DNA of 64,000 nucleotides from Sphingomonadales bacterium. GTDB lineage: Bacteria; Pseudomonadota; Alphaproteobacteria; Sphingomonadales; Sphingomonadaceae. The notes below the pieces were generated by a model. It saw only the letters and a list, made by a program, of their open reading frames with translations, had not been told where the DNA came from and made no database searches. The stretch is from contig SEFZ01000011.1 in NCBI GenBank assembly GCA_004173185.1, positions 1 through 64,000 of the forward strand, in the 5' to 3' direction. Below, in pieces: positions 36,667-45,178 of this stretch; within the stretch, counting starts at the first letter, position 1; each line of letters begins with the position of its first letter. The position numbers and the translations under genes were made by a program.

Positions 36667-38772
36667 ATGAGGATGATGCGTGCTCTATGGGCAATGGCCT
36701 TGTTGGTGGCCGTTCCCGCCGCACAGGCGCAGGATAAGCCGCGTTGGGTAGCGAGTTGGGCGACGGCGCTGATGGTGCCGACGAACGAGAATGTCGCTGC
36801 CGATGCCGACCTGACCGATGCGACGCTACGGCAGGTCGTGCGGCTTACGCTGGGCGGCAAACAGCTTCGCGTGCGCCTGTCGAATGTGTTTGGCAATTCG
36901 CCGCTGGCGATCGACGCGGCGAGCATCGCGCGTTCGACGGCCAATGCCACGTCGAAGGTCGAGACCGCGAGCCTCAAGCGGCTGACCTTCAATGGCTCGC
37001 CCCGGATCGTCATCCCGGCGGGTGCTGAATATTGGTCGGACGCAGTCGCGATGCCTGTCGATGCCGGCGTGGACCTGACGATCAGCCTCTATCTCCCCAA
37101 TGCGCCCGACCGGCAGACCAGCCACCCCGGCGCCCGCGCGACCAGCTATTTCGCGCGGGGCGATCAGGTCGCGGCGGCCGAGCTACCGGGCGCGAAGACC
37201 GGCACGCGCTGGTATCTGATCGGCGGGATCGAAGTCGATGCGCCGGGCGCGGGCGCAGTCGTCATCCTCGGCGATTCGATCACCGACGGCTCGGGCGTGC
37301 AGCCGAACTGGAATATGCGCTGGCCCGATGCGCTGATGCTCCGCATGCGCGCCGATCCGGCGACGCGGAACATGGCGGTGCTCAACGCGGGCATTGGCGG
37401 CAATCGGCTGCGGCTCGACGGGCTTGGCCCCAATGCGCTGGCGCGGTTTGAGCGCGAAGTCCTGTCGCCACCGGGCGTCACGCACCTGATCATTCTCGAA
37501 GGCATCAATGATCTCGGCACGCTCACCCGCGATGCGCCCGCCACGCCCGAGCAGCATGCCGCGCTGGTGAAGGAGATGATCGGCACGCTCCAGCAGATCG
37601 TATCGCGCGCCCGCACGCGCGGCATCAAGGTAATCGGCGGGACGATCATGCCAGATGGCGCGTCGGGCTATTACCACCCGGATGCCGCCAACGAAGCCGA
37701 TCGCGCGGCGGTGAACGCCTGGATCCGCGCGCCCGGCAATTTCGATGGCGTGATCGATTTTGACGCAGTGATGCGCGATCCGGCCAATCCGCTGCTGCTG
37801 CGCGCCGATCTGGATTCGGGCGATGGGCTGCATCCCTCGATGATGGGCTATCAGGTGATGGCCGAGGCTGTGCCGCTGTCGCTGCTCTCGCCCAAAACCA
37901 AGGACAAGGGCCAGCAAACCCCGCCGCCACCGCCGATGATAGCGATCACCTTTGACGACATGCCTGCGCACGGCCAACTGCCGATCGGGACGACCTGGCC
38001 CGAGGTCGGCAACAGGATCATCGCCGCGTTGAAGGCCGCAAATGCGCCCGCAATGGGCTTCGTAAACGGCGCGCTGCTAGAGCAAGCCCCGGGCAGCGAG
38101 GCGGTGCTCGATGCATGGCGCGCAGCCGGGCTCCCACTCGGTAATCATGGCTGGAGCCACGCCAATCTCGATCAGATGAGCGACGCGCAATTCGCCGAGG
38201 AACTGGCGAAGAACGAAGCGCTGCTGGCAGCCAAGATGGGCAAAGAGGATTGGCGGTGGTTCCGCTATCCCTTCCTCTCCGAAGCCTCTGCCGATCCCGA
38301 AAAGCGCGCCCGCATCCGCAAGATGCTCGCGGCAAAGGGCTATAAGGTCGCCACCGTCACGATGGATTTCGGCGACTGGGCGTATACCGGCCCCTATGCG
38401 CGCTGCGTCGCCAAGCAGGACTTCGCCGCGCTGGCCGAGATGGAGAAGGCATGGCTCGCGGGCGCGGCCGCCAATGCCGATCGTTACCGCACGATGTCGC
38501 GGATGCTCCATGGCCGCGACATTCCCTATGTCCTGCTGATGCATTTGGGCGCGCTCGACGCGAAACTGATGCCGCAATTGCTGGAGATGTACCGCAAAAA
38601 GGGCTTCCGCTTCGTCAGCCTCGAGGAAGCCGCGCGCGATCCCTATTATCGCGCCGAAGTGAACCCCGCGCTGCCGCCGTCGCCGCAAGGATTGGAGGGC
38701 GCGCTCCGGGCAAAGGGAATGGACGTGCCCGCCGGGCCAGTGATGCCGGATTTCGCGAAGATGTGCGTATGA
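36667..38772 (+). CDS. secreted SGNH hydrolase fused to a polysaccharide deacetylase
   Basis: A 701-residue two-enzyme protein. Signal peptide to about residue 22; SGNH/GDSL esterase domain (about 185-400) with nucleophile Ser204 in VVILGDSITDG, Gly/Asn blocks (AGIGGN, EGINDLG) and DGLHPS; Pro-rich linker (TPPPPPM, about 417-423); then a NodB-type deacetylase (424-640) with ITFDDMP, HGWSH and RYPF as metal and catalytic motifs. It probably removes acyl groups from a cell-wall or plant polysaccharide outside the cytoplasm; the substrate is unknown. It overlaps the next gene by ATGA. Confidence 0.85.
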   Translation: MRMMRALWAMALLVAVPAAQAQDKPRWVASWATALMVPTNENVAADADLTDATLRQVVRLTLGGKQLRVRLSNVFGNSPLAIDAASIARSTANATSKVETASLKRLTFNGSPRIVIPAGAEYWSDAVAMPVDAGVDLTISLYLPNAPDRQTSHPGARATSYFARGDQVAAAELPGAKTGTRWYLIGGIEVDAPGAGAVVILGDSITDGSGVQPNWNMRWPDALMLRMRADPATRNMAVLNAGIGGNRLRLDGLGPNALARFEREVLSPPGVTHLIILEGINDLGTLTRDAPATPEQHAALVKEMIGTLQQIVSRARTRGIKVIGGTIMPDGASGYYHPDAANEADRAAVNAWIRAPGNFDGVIDFDAVMRDPANPLLLRADLDSGDGLHPSMMGYQVMAEAVPLSLLSPKTKDKGQQTPPPPPMIAITFDDMPAHGQLPIGTTWPEVGNRIIAALKAANAPAMGFVNGALLEQAPGSEAVLDAWRAAGLPLGNHGWSHANLDQMSDAQFAEELAKNEALLAAKMGKEDWRWFRYPFLSEASADPEKRARIRKMLAAKGYKVATVTMDFGDWAYTGPYARCVAKQDFAALAEMEKAWLAGAAANADRYRTMSRMLHGRDIPYVLLMHLGALDAKLMPQLLEMYRKKGFRFVSLEEAARDPYYRAEVNPALPPSPQGLEGALRAKGMDVPAGPVMPDFAKMCV

Positions 38773-39524
38773 AGGCGCTCTTCAGTCTGGCGCTGTTCGT
38801 GCCCGGGATCGCGATCGCGCAGGAAGTGCCGGAGATCGATCCTGCTGACGAGATCGTTGTCAGCGGAGTGTTGCCCGAGGACCAGGGCATCGTCGTCACG
38901 GCAGTTCCGCACTGTTATGGTCGGGACGGCGATCCTTTCGATACGGTCGCCGTGCCGCACGGTGTCGGGGAGAACGGCGTGGTCGCGCCGGACTTGAGAG
39001 GGGTGGTGCGCTGGCGCCAGGACGATCAGCCGATCCTGGGCCCCGCGATCTGGCAGCGTACCGGTAACGCGATCGGCGATTATCGTTTTCGCGTGCCGGA
39101 GGAGGCCGACAAGCCGATCTGCATCGGGGCACGTCTTATCGCGACGCACGGATTTGCCTCGCTCCGGCGCATCGTGCCCACAACAGGGATGCATGGCAGC
39201 TATCTGCGCTTCTCGGCGCGCGTTTCCACCCGGGACGCCACTATGGTGCGATTTTATCTGGTCGCGGGCGACACGCACCATCGCCTCGGTCGGGGCGGCG
39301 ACACAAGCACCACGCCGATCTACGGCACCCATGGCTGGCGGCAGGTCAATATGATCATGGGCCCGGTGCCCGCTTACGCCGATCACGTCAGCTATGGCTT
39401 CCTCCTGCAGGGCCGGGGCGATGTCTGGCTGAGTGACGCGAAGCTCGAAGTGATGACTCGCGAAGAAGCGCTCAAGGTCGCAGCGATGCCGCTTTCAGGG
39501 GTCGGCAAGGCCAGGCCGAATTAG
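38769..39524 (+). CDS. secreted protein of unknown function
   Basis: A 251-residue product with a signal peptide (MKALFSLALFVPGIAIAQ). The ATG overlaps the stop of the esterase/deacetylase gene (ATGA), so they are cotranslated. The mature region has a beta-rich pattern (HGSYLRFSARVSTRDATMVR, YGFLLQGRGDVWLSDAKLEV) like a jelly-roll/carbohydrate-binding module, which would fit its partner, but this is inference. An Asp/Glu-rich early segment (EVPEIDPADEIVV) precedes it. Confidence 0.7.
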   Translation: MKALFSLALFVPGIAIAQEVPEIDPADEIVVSGVLPEDQGIVVTAVPHCYGRDGDPFDTVAVPHGVGENGVVAPDLRGVVRWRQDDQPILGPAIWQRTGNAIGDYRFRVPEEADKPICIGARLIATHGFASLRRIVPTTGMHGSYLRFSARVSTRDATMVRFYLVAGDTHHRLGRGGDTSTTPIYGTHGWRQVNMIMGPVPAYADHVSYGFLLQGRGDVWLSDAKLEVMTREEALKVAAMPLSGVGKARPN

Positions 39525-39530
39525 GCGCGA

Positions 39531-40601
39531 TCAGAACAACTCCCCCTGCGGCCCTGCCGGCGGTCGGAACAGATCGGTGCGCACATTGAACCGCTCGCCA
39601 TCCAGACCATAGCGCCGGCATGCGATCTGGAACCGCGTGCGCAGCAGGTCCGACCACGGACCTTGCCCGCGAAAGCGCGTGTGGAAATTGGGGTCGTTAT
39701 CCTTGCCGCCGCGGATCGACTGGATTGTCGCCATCACCTTGCCCGCGCGATCGGGGAAATGGGTCTCCAGCCATGCGCGGAATAGCGGCGCGACTTCGTG
39801 GGGCAGGCGGACGGGCAGGAAGAACGCCGTCCGTGCCCCGGCCTCCGCCGCTTTCTCCAGGATATGCTCCATCTCGTGATCGGTGATCTGCGGCACGATG
39901 GGGGATAGCGAGACGAACACCGGGATGCCCGCATCGCTCAGCTTGCGGATCGCGGCGATGCGCTTCGCAGGGGCCGCGGCGCGCGGCTCCAGAGTCATCG
40001 CGATTTGCGGATCGAGCGACGTGACCGAGATCATCACTGCCGCCAATCCCTTCGCGGCCATCGGCGCCAGCAGATCGATATCGCGCGTCACCCGGTCTGA
40101 TTTGGTGGTGATCGTGATCGGATGATCGCATTCGGCCAGCACTTCGATGCAGCCCCGCGTGATCCGCCACTTGCTCTCGATCGGCTGATAGGGGTCGGTG
40201 TTGGTGCCAAACGCAATAGCGCGACAGGTATAGCCCGGCCTGGAAAGTTCGGCGCGGAGCAGGGCAGGGGCATCGGGCTTGGCGAACAGCTTGGTCTCGA
40301 AATCCAGCCCCGGCGACAGATCGAGATAGGCGTGGGTCGGCCGCGCGAAGCAATAGATGCAGCCGTGCTCGCAACCGCGATACGGATTGATAGAGCGATC
40401 GAATGCGATGTCGGGCGATTGGTTGCGCGTAATGATCGTCCGCGCTTTCTCCACCGTCACGCTGGTGCGCAGCGTCGGCAATTCGCCATCGACCAGTTCG
40501 CGGTCATCCAGCCAATCGCCGTCCGCATGCGTCGAAGGCAGGTTGAAGCGAGCGCTCTCCCGGTTCAGCGTTGCGCCGCGAATGGCCCGATTCTTCGCCA
40601 T
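39531..40601 (-). CDS. PA0069-type radical SAM protein
   Basis: A 356-residue radical SAM enzyme of unknown substrate. The cluster motif is CEHGCIYC (Cys77, Cys81, Cys84), followed by FARPTHAYL, FGTNTDPYQPIE, ITTKSDRVTRDIDLL, and SLSPIVPQITD, characteristic of the SplB-like/PA0069 group. I use ATG 40601 (MAKNRAIRGATLN), since family members begin about here; ATG 40631 or the 40670 start add residues lacking similarity. Divergent from the VOC gene. Confidence 0.85.
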   Translation of the reverse strand: MAKNRAIRGATLNRESARFNLPSTHADGDWLDDRELVDGELPTLRTSVTVEKARTIITRNQSPDIAFDRSINPYRGCEHGCIYCFARPTHAYLDLSPGLDFETKLFAKPDAPALLRAELSRPGYTCRAIAFGTNTDPYQPIESKWRITRGCIEVLAECDHPITITTKSDRVTRDIDLLAPMAAKGLAAVMISVTSLDPQIAMTLEPRAAAPAKRIAAIRKLSDAGIPVFVSLSPIVPQITDHEMEHILEKAAEAGARTAFFLPVRLPHEVAPLFRAWLETHFPDRAGKVMATIQSIRGGKDNDPNFHTRFRGQGPWSDLLRTRFQIACRRYGLDGERFNVRTDLFRPPAGPQGELF

Positions 40602-40656
40602 TGCCTCGGGATAGCGGGCGATGTAGAACATAGCAAGAACATCAAAAGGAATTGCG

Positions 40657-40995
40657 ATGGCGAAGATCAACTATGTCGAACTGCCGGTGCAGGACGTTGC
40701 GGGCGTGCAGGACTTTTACGGCAAGGCGTTTGGCTGGAGCTTCACCGGCTATGGCCCCGATTATGCGGCGATGGAGGGCGGCGAAGTTGGGCTCGGGCTC
40801 AATGGCAGCGACGATCATCCGATCCCGCAGGTTCTCGTACTGATTGAAGTCGAAGATCTCGAGGGCGCGTTGGAGGCGGTGGTCGGTGCCGGTGGTGGCG
40901 TAACCGTGCCGATCTTCGCCTTTCCGGGCGGGCGGCGCTTTCATTTCCGCGATCCGGCGGGCAACGAACTCGGCGTTTTCGTCAACGAGCCCTGA
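40657..40995 (+). CDS. VOC (glyoxalase-fold) family protein
   Basis: A 112-residue single-domain protein with the beta-alpha-beta-beta-beta pattern: INYVELPVQDVAGVQDFYGKAFGW, then HFRDPAGNELGVF. It lacks one of the usual His ligands at the start (VELPV), and is like the many small sphingomonad and proteobacterial VOC proteins whose substrate is unknown. Its stop falls inside the first copy of a 16-base tandem repeat. Confidence 0.85.
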   Translation: MAKINYVELPVQDVAGVQDFYGKAFGWSFTGYGPDYAAMEGGEVGLGLNGSDDHPIPQVLVLIEVEDLEGALEAVVGAGGGVTVPIFAFPGGRRFHFRDPAGNELGVFVNEP

Positions 40996-41039
40996 TTGTC
41001 AGCGGCGCTGATTGTCAGTGGCCCTGATTGTCAGTGGGC
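40992..41039. repeat. three tandem copies of a 16-base unit
   Basis: CTGATTGTCAGCGGCG (40992-41007), CTGATTGTCAGTGGCC (41008-41023) and CTGATTGTCAGTGGGC (41024-41039). The array starts at the VOC stop codon and may be recent slippage. Confidence 0.9.
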
Positions 41040-41078
41040 CTGTGCGTGATTAGGCTCCCGCTAAACCGGGGGAATTCA

Positions 41079-41582
41079 ATGCGCCTTATCTGTCTCGCTA
41101 CCGCAGCGCTCTGTTCCGCCGCGCCCGCATTCGCGCAGGATCGTACGGCATGCGCTGCGGGGCAGGTCTGCGCCAGCAATCCCGCCAGCGTGGTTGCCGC
41201 GATGGAGAAGGCCAGTCTCAAGCCCGCGCTCGGCAAGGACGCCAATGGCGATCCGCTGATCAAGAGCGAAGGCGCATCGGCCTATCATTTCGACGTGTAT
41301 TTCTATGGCTGCGAGAAAACGAAAAACTGCGACTCGCTGCGTTTCGAAGTGATCTTCGAAAAGGAAGCGGCGGCGACCCCGGCGCTCGCCAATAAATGGA
41401 ACGTCACCCACCGCTTCATCCAGGCTGCGGTCAAGGACGATGGCCGCTTCGTGATGGCGTATGACGTGCCCACCATCGGTGGCGTAAACCCGCGCAACTT
41501 TGCCGACATGCTCGATTGGTGGACGTCGATGCTGGGCGAAGCAGGGGACTTCTTCACGAAGGAACTTGAGCCGAAAAAGTAG
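41079..41582 (+). CDS. YbjN-like secreted protein
   Basis: A 167-residue product with signal peptide (MRLICLATAALCSAAPAFAQ). The mature protein has the YbjN-family pattern: ASLKPALGKDANGDPLIKSE, a FDVYFYGCEKTKNCDSLRF strand pair with a Cys pair, and NKWNVTHRF. ATG 41079 is chosen over an upstream GTG frame because it starts the signal peptide and has GGGGGA nearby. Function of the family is unknown. Confidence 0.78.
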   Translation: MRLICLATAALCSAAPAFAQDRTACAAGQVCASNPASVVAAMEKASLKPALGKDANGDPLIKSEGASAYHFDVYFYGCEKTKNCDSLRFEVIFEKEAAATPALANKWNVTHRFIQAAVKDDGRFVMAYDVPTIGGVNPRNFADMLDWWTSMLGEAGDFFTKELEPKK

Positions 41583-41606
41583 GCCGGTCTCCGTCCAGCC
41601 CTCTTC

Positions 41607-41701
41607 GTCACGCGGCCTTGTGCCGGTGGCCACTCCTCCGCGCACGAGCAGCGAGAGGGCCTAGCGGCTCTCCCAGTTGCGCATTGACCCCGGCACAAGG
41701 C
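41607..41701. repeat. degenerate REP doublet
   Basis: GTCACGCGGCCTTGTGCCGG (from 41607) and TTGACCCCGGCACAAGGC (41684-41701) are inverted, diverged copies of the 30-base repeat that flanks the GIY-YIG gene at 45179-45583. About 50 bases without a gene lie between. Confidence 0.65.
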
Positions 41702-41717
41702 ATCCGCCTCTATCGGT

Positions 41718-42443
41718 TCAGCGCTGATCGCCCGCGCTGGTGTAGGTGGGGACGTGGCCGCGGATCCAGGCGTTCTCGCGAAACCATTTGGTGATGACGT
41801 ACTTCTGGCCCTCGATCACGCGCATGCCTTCGTGGATCGTATCGTAGTTCGGGCTGCCATCGGGCATCATGTTGTTCCAGATCAGCATCATGCGCTTCTT
41901 GGGCTTGAAGCGGACGCCGGCGCGGGGGAACCAGGTCGCGCCGCCTTCCTCGACTTCGTTGAGATAGATCATCGCGGTCCAGGTGCGCTGGCCGCCCATC
42001 TCGAGCATCTTTTCCCAATACGGCGCGCCTTCGTGGAAATAGTCGCAATGCGCGCGGAATTGCTGACCCGGCGCGTAACGCTGGCCCTGCATCGTCTCGG
42101 CATTTTCGGGCGGGATGCCAAGCAGGTTCGCGATGCGATCGTCGATCGGCCACACGGCTTCGGACCAGCGATCGAGATCGGTGGAACTGCTGGTGCGGAA
42201 TTCCGGATCCTCATGCGTGGCGAGCAAGGTGGAGGGGCGGGCGGCACCATCGATCAGGGCGGTCAGCGTCGCGCACTGCGCGTCGGTCAGGAAATCGGGA
42301 TAGGTGTACATCTGCGCCAGATCGGTCTTGGCGCGCGCAATGGCGGGATCGGCCTCCAGCCGCGCGGAGACTTCGCGCCCGATGCGCGCACGATTGGGCG
42401 AGGGCGTTCCCTGGTTTTTTGCAACGATCTTCACAGCTGCCAA
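41718..42443 (-). CDS. 2-oxoglutarate/Fe(II) oxygenase, prolyl-4-hydroxylase-like
   Basis: A 241-residue dioxygenase. The iron ligands are His132-x-Asp134 (FRAHCDYF) and His204 (TIHEGMRV), and the 2-oxoglutarate-binding Lys is Lys214 (GQKYVITKWFRE). This is the bacterial P4H-alpha-like group. A target is not evident. The stand-alone gene is preceded by a strong hairpin terminator from the neighbour upstream. Confidence 0.88.
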   Translation of the reverse strand: MAAVKIVAKNQGTPSPNRARIGREVSARLEADPAIARAKTDLAQMYTYPDFLTDAQCATLTALIDGAARPSTLLATHEDPEFRTSSSTDLDRWSEAVWPIDDRIANLLGIPPENAETMQGQRYAPGQQFRAHCDYFHEGAPYWEKMLEMGGQRTWTAMIYLNEVEEGGATWFPRAGVRFKPKKRMMLIWNNMMPDGSPNYDTIHEGMRVIEGQKYVITKWFRENAWIRGHVPTYTSAGDQR

Positions 42444-42477
42444 ATCGCCTCTGCGCTGCGTGGGGTCAAGATGCCAA

Positions 42478-42505
42478 GAGGCCCGGATGTCTCCATCCGG
42501 GCCTC
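42478..42505 (-). terminator. strong hairpin between the RcnB-like and oxygenase genes
   Basis: GAGGCCCGGATG (42478-42489) and CATCCGGGCCTC (42494-42505), a perfect 12-base stem with a 4-base loop. It likely ends the minus-strand RcnB-like transcript; only a weak T tract follows. Confidence 0.6.
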
Positions 42506-42533
42506 AAGATTTCTGGCGAGATTGCGGGCTCTC

Positions 42534-43427
42534 TTACCAGAAGATGTCGTAGACCGTGTCCACCACTTCGCCGCTGTAGATATCTACGAGCAGCGCATCG
42601 TTGTAATAGCGCACCCAGCGATACGGTCCGTCGACTTCCGGCAGACGATAGCTGTACGGATCGTTGATCCAATATTGCTGGCTGAACAGGATCGAGCTTA
42701 GCGTGTAGCCGATCGAGAAGCGGCTATAGCCATAGCCCCAGCCCGACGGTGCGTAGTAACGCGGCAGGCGATAATGGCCGCGATTGGTGTTGCGATAGCC
42801 GCGCCAATCATAGCGGTTGTTGTTCCGCCAGCTATTGTTCCAGCGATTGTTGCTGCCACGGTTATTGTTCCAGCCACCGCGATTGTCGTTGCCGCGGTTG
42901 TTGTTCCAGCCACCGCGATTGTCGTTGCCACGGTTGTTGTTCCAGCCACCACGGTTGTCGTTGCCGCGGACGCCGTCGCGATTGCCGCGTGCCTGCTGCT
43001 GTTGCTGCGGACGCGCCTGCTGGGCCTGTTGCGGGCGCTGGCCGCCGTTCCACTGGCTACGATCGCCACGCTGCTGCTGGGCCTGCTGGCGATCGCCACC
43101 ATTCCACTGGCCGCGGTTGCCGCGCTGCTGCTGTGCCTGTGCGGGCTGGGCCGGCTGTACCTGCGCCTGGGCAGGCTGCTGACGACGCTGGCCGCCATCG
43201 GCGCGCTGACCGCCTTCGCTGCGGTTGCCCCAGCTACGCTGCTGTTGCGGCTGGGCCTGTGGCGACTGCGTGCGCTGACCGCTCCAACCACCGCCACCGC
43301 GCTGACCGGAACTCTGGCTCTGTTCGCCACCACCACGATTGCCGCGGCCGCCACGATCCTGCGCGAGCGCAGCCGGGGGAACCAGAGCGGTTGCGGCGAT
43401 GATCGCCGCTAGCAAGGTCTTCTTCAT
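42534..43427 (-). CDS. repetitive RcnB-family secreted protein
   Basis: A 297-residue product with a signal peptide (ALVPPAALAQ), a long Gly/Gln/Arg/Asn-rich low-complexity region (24-215), and a C-terminal RcnB-like domain (GHYRLPRYYAPSGWGYGYS ... YRWVRYYNDALLVDIYSGEV). The Asn-Arg-Gly part contains three copies of NDNRGGWNNNRG, matching a 36-base DNA repeat. The low-complexity part is strongly basic and probably disordered. It is larger than the related protein at 2248. Confidence 0.8.
   Translation of the reverse strand: MKKTLLAAIIAATALVPPAALAQDRGGRGNRGGGEQSQSSGQRGGGGWSGQRTQSPQAQPQQQRSWGNRSEGGQRADGGQRRQQPAQAQVQPAQPAQAQQQRGNRGQWNGGDRQQAQQQRGDRSQWNGGQRPQQAQQARPQQQQQARGNRDGVRGNDNRGGWNNNRGNDNRGGWNNNRGNDNRGGWNNNRGSNNRWNNSWRNNNRYDWRGYRNTNRGHYRLPRYYAPSGWGYGYSRFSIGYTLSSILFSQQYWINDPYSYRLPEVDGPYRWVRYYNDALLVDIYSGEVVDTVYDIFW
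42859..42966. repeat. three tandem 36-base repeats inside the RcnB-like gene
   Basis: Units at 42859-42894, 42895-42930 and 42931-42966 encode NDNRGGWNNNRG on the minus strand, with few synonymous changes between copies. Confidence 0.85.
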
Positions 43428-43539
43428 CTCTCATCCTCCGCTCGGCCGGCAAGGGCGCCGTTTCCCCGAGTTGATTGCGGTTTACGCGAACGTCACTGTC
43501 GCGATTCTGAATTCACCTGTCAGCCGAATGAAAGGAATC

Positions 43540-44058
43540 TTAAGGTTGTGGCTCGGCTGGCGTTTCAGGCGGTTGCGCGCCCTCTATGGCGTCCAACGCC
43601 TCGTCGCCGCGAGCGATCCGCGCTGCCTGTTCGATGGCGGCCGTGAGGCGCGGATAGATCCCACAGCGGCAGATATTGGGGATCGCTTCCTTGATATCGC
43701 CTTCGGTGGGATTGCGATTCGTGCGCAGCAACACCGATGCAGCCATGACGATGCCGGGGATGCAATATCCGCATTGGGGCACGTTGGCGGCGATCAGCGC
43801 CTGCTGGACCGGATGGCTGCGATCCTTGGCCAGCCCCTCGATCGTGGTGACGAACGTGCCCTCGAGCGCGCCGATAGTTTCCTGGCAGGCGAGTCGCGCG
43901 GTGCCATCGACATCGACGGTACACGCTCCGCAATCGCCGGTGCCGCAACCATATTTGGTGCCGGTCAGGTTGGAAGCATCGCGCAGCGCCCAGAGCAATG
44001 GGGTGTGCGGGTCCATCCTATATTCGACCGGCTGATTGTTGACAGTGAGGCGAGTCAT
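43540..44058 (-). CDS. 2Fe-2S subunit of a xanthine-dehydrogenase-family enzyme
   Basis: A 172-residue electron-transfer subunit with two 2Fe-2S sites: Cys38, Cys43, Cys46 and Cys58 (GCGTGDCGACTV, LACQ), and Cys96, Cys99, Cys130, Cys132 (QCGYCIPG, CRCG). It resembles isoquinoline 1-oxidoreductase alpha subunit and similar dehydrogenases. No molybdenum-binding large subunit lies next to it, so its partner must be encoded elsewhere. The C-terminal tail (ARGDEALDAIEGAQPPETPA) is extra and disordered. Confidence 0.88.
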   Translation of the reverse strand: MTRLTVNNQPVEYRMDPHTPLLWALRDASNLTGTKYGCGTGDCGACTVDVDGTARLACQETIGALEGTFVTTIEGLAKDRSHPVQQALIAANVPQCGYCIPGIVMAASVLLRTNRNPTEGDIKEAIPNICRCGIYPRLTAAIEQAARIARGDEALDAIEGAQPPETPAEPQP

Positions 44059-44365
44059 GACCGGGGTTTAGCTGCAAATGATGGGTGCAGTAAAACCCCG
44101 CTCGCCCGGAGCCTGTTTAAGCGTGCTTCGACGGGCGCAGCATAAGCGGAAGGCGGGAAACGAGTGGTTTCCGAACACGGCATTGTTGTGGGCGGCGCGG
44201 GTGCCGATGTTGGAAATAACGAGCTTAGCTTCACACTTTTCACGCGAATCGTGAAACTTCGTTGCGCGGGAAGGAAATAGAATTTCCTACCGGGCGGGCA
44301 GGAGTGATCGATGGTTCAAAGAGCGTGCGGACGCGATAGCCGAGCAAATCGATGTAGGACAGACG
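44059..44365. other. 307-base intergenic region with palindromes
   Basis: No supported gene. It holds an imperfect stem GGGGTTTA ... TAAAACCCC (44063-44099), a perfect 7-base inverted repeat TTTCACG-CGAAT-CGTGAAA (44238-44256) of operator form, and GGAAAT-AGA-ATTTCC (44273-44287). The two last ones lie about 80-130 bases before the dioxygenase ATG. Confidence 0.5.
44238..44256. promoter_or_regulatory. operator-like palindrome
   Basis: TTTCACG-CGAAT-CGTGAAA, perfect 7-base arms, in the region between the 2Fe-2S gene and the LigB-type dioxygenase gene. No regulator gene is adjacent. Confidence 0.35.
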
Positions 44366-45166
44366 ATGACCCTTCCCACGCTCTTCATTCCGCATGGCGG
44401 CGGTCCGTGCTTCTTCATGGACCCGCATCGCGGGCCGCCCGACCCGATGTGGCAGCCGATGCAAGCCTATCTGGCCGGGCTGATCGAGTCGCTGCCCGAG
44501 CGGCCCAAGGCGATATTGCTGGTCTCCGGCCATTGGGAAGAGGCGAACGTGACCGTGCATGTCGGCACCGGCCAGCCGTTGCTTTATGACTATGGCGGGT
44601 TCCCCGAGCATACGTATCGCTTGCGCTGGGATGCGCCGAGTGCGCCCGATGTGGCGCTGCGGGCCAAGGCATTGCTGGAGGGCGCGGGCTTTCCGGTGGG
44701 CGAGGAGCGCGAGCGCGGCTGGGATCACGGCGTGTTCATCCCGATGATGGTGACGGTGCCGGGCGCGGATATTCCGCTCGCGCAGATGTCACTGCGGGCA
44801 GACCTCGATCCGGCCGACCATATCGCGATAGGGCGGGCGCTGGCGCCTCTGCGCGATGAGGGTGTGCTGATTGTTGGCAGCGGCATGAGCTTTCACAATC
44901 TGCGCGTGCGGGGGGCGGCGGCTGTGGCGCCTTCGGATGCGTGGGATGCGGCTTTGGTCGATGCGGTGACCGATCCCGATCCGGCGCGGCGGGCGGAGCG
45001 GGTGGCGGCCTGGGATGCCTTGCCGAACGCGCATTTCGCGCACCCTCGGGAGGAGCATTTGCTGCCGCTGATGGTAGCGCTGGGTGCCGGCGGCGATGAC
45101 GCGGCAGTGTGCGATTATCGCGACCATGTGTTGGGGTGGGCGGTTAGCGGGTTTCGCTTTGGGTAA
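44366..45166 (+). CDS. LigB/DODA-type extradiol dioxygenase
   Basis: A 266-residue product of the class III (LigB superfamily) non-heme iron dioxygenases. Iron ligands and catalytic His are in FIPHGGGP, VSGHWEE, and WDHGVFIPMM, with HFAHPREEHLLPLMVA near the end. It resembles YgiD/DODA proteins, which open catecholic rings such as DOPA; the actual substrate is unknown. It precedes the GIY-YIG unit by 12 bases. Confidence 0.88.
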   Translation: MTLPTLFIPHGGGPCFFMDPHRGPPDPMWQPMQAYLAGLIESLPERPKAILLVSGHWEEANVTVHVGTGQPLLYDYGGFPEHTYRLRWDAPSAPDVALRAKALLEGAGFPVGEERERGWDHGVFIPMMVTVPGADIPLAQMSLRADLDPADHIAIGRALAPLRDEGVLIVGSGMSFHNLRVRGAAAVAPSDAWDAALVDAVTDPDPARRAERVAAWDALPNAHFAHPREEHLLPLMVALGAGGDDAAVCDYRDHVLGWAVSGFRFG

Positions 45167-45178
45167 GCCTCACCATCT

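Noticed and set aside
44055..44243. 62-codon minus-strand frame between the 2Fe-2S and LigB genes
   Set aside because: Low-complexity, no ribosome-binding site, and contains the palindromic intergenic elements.
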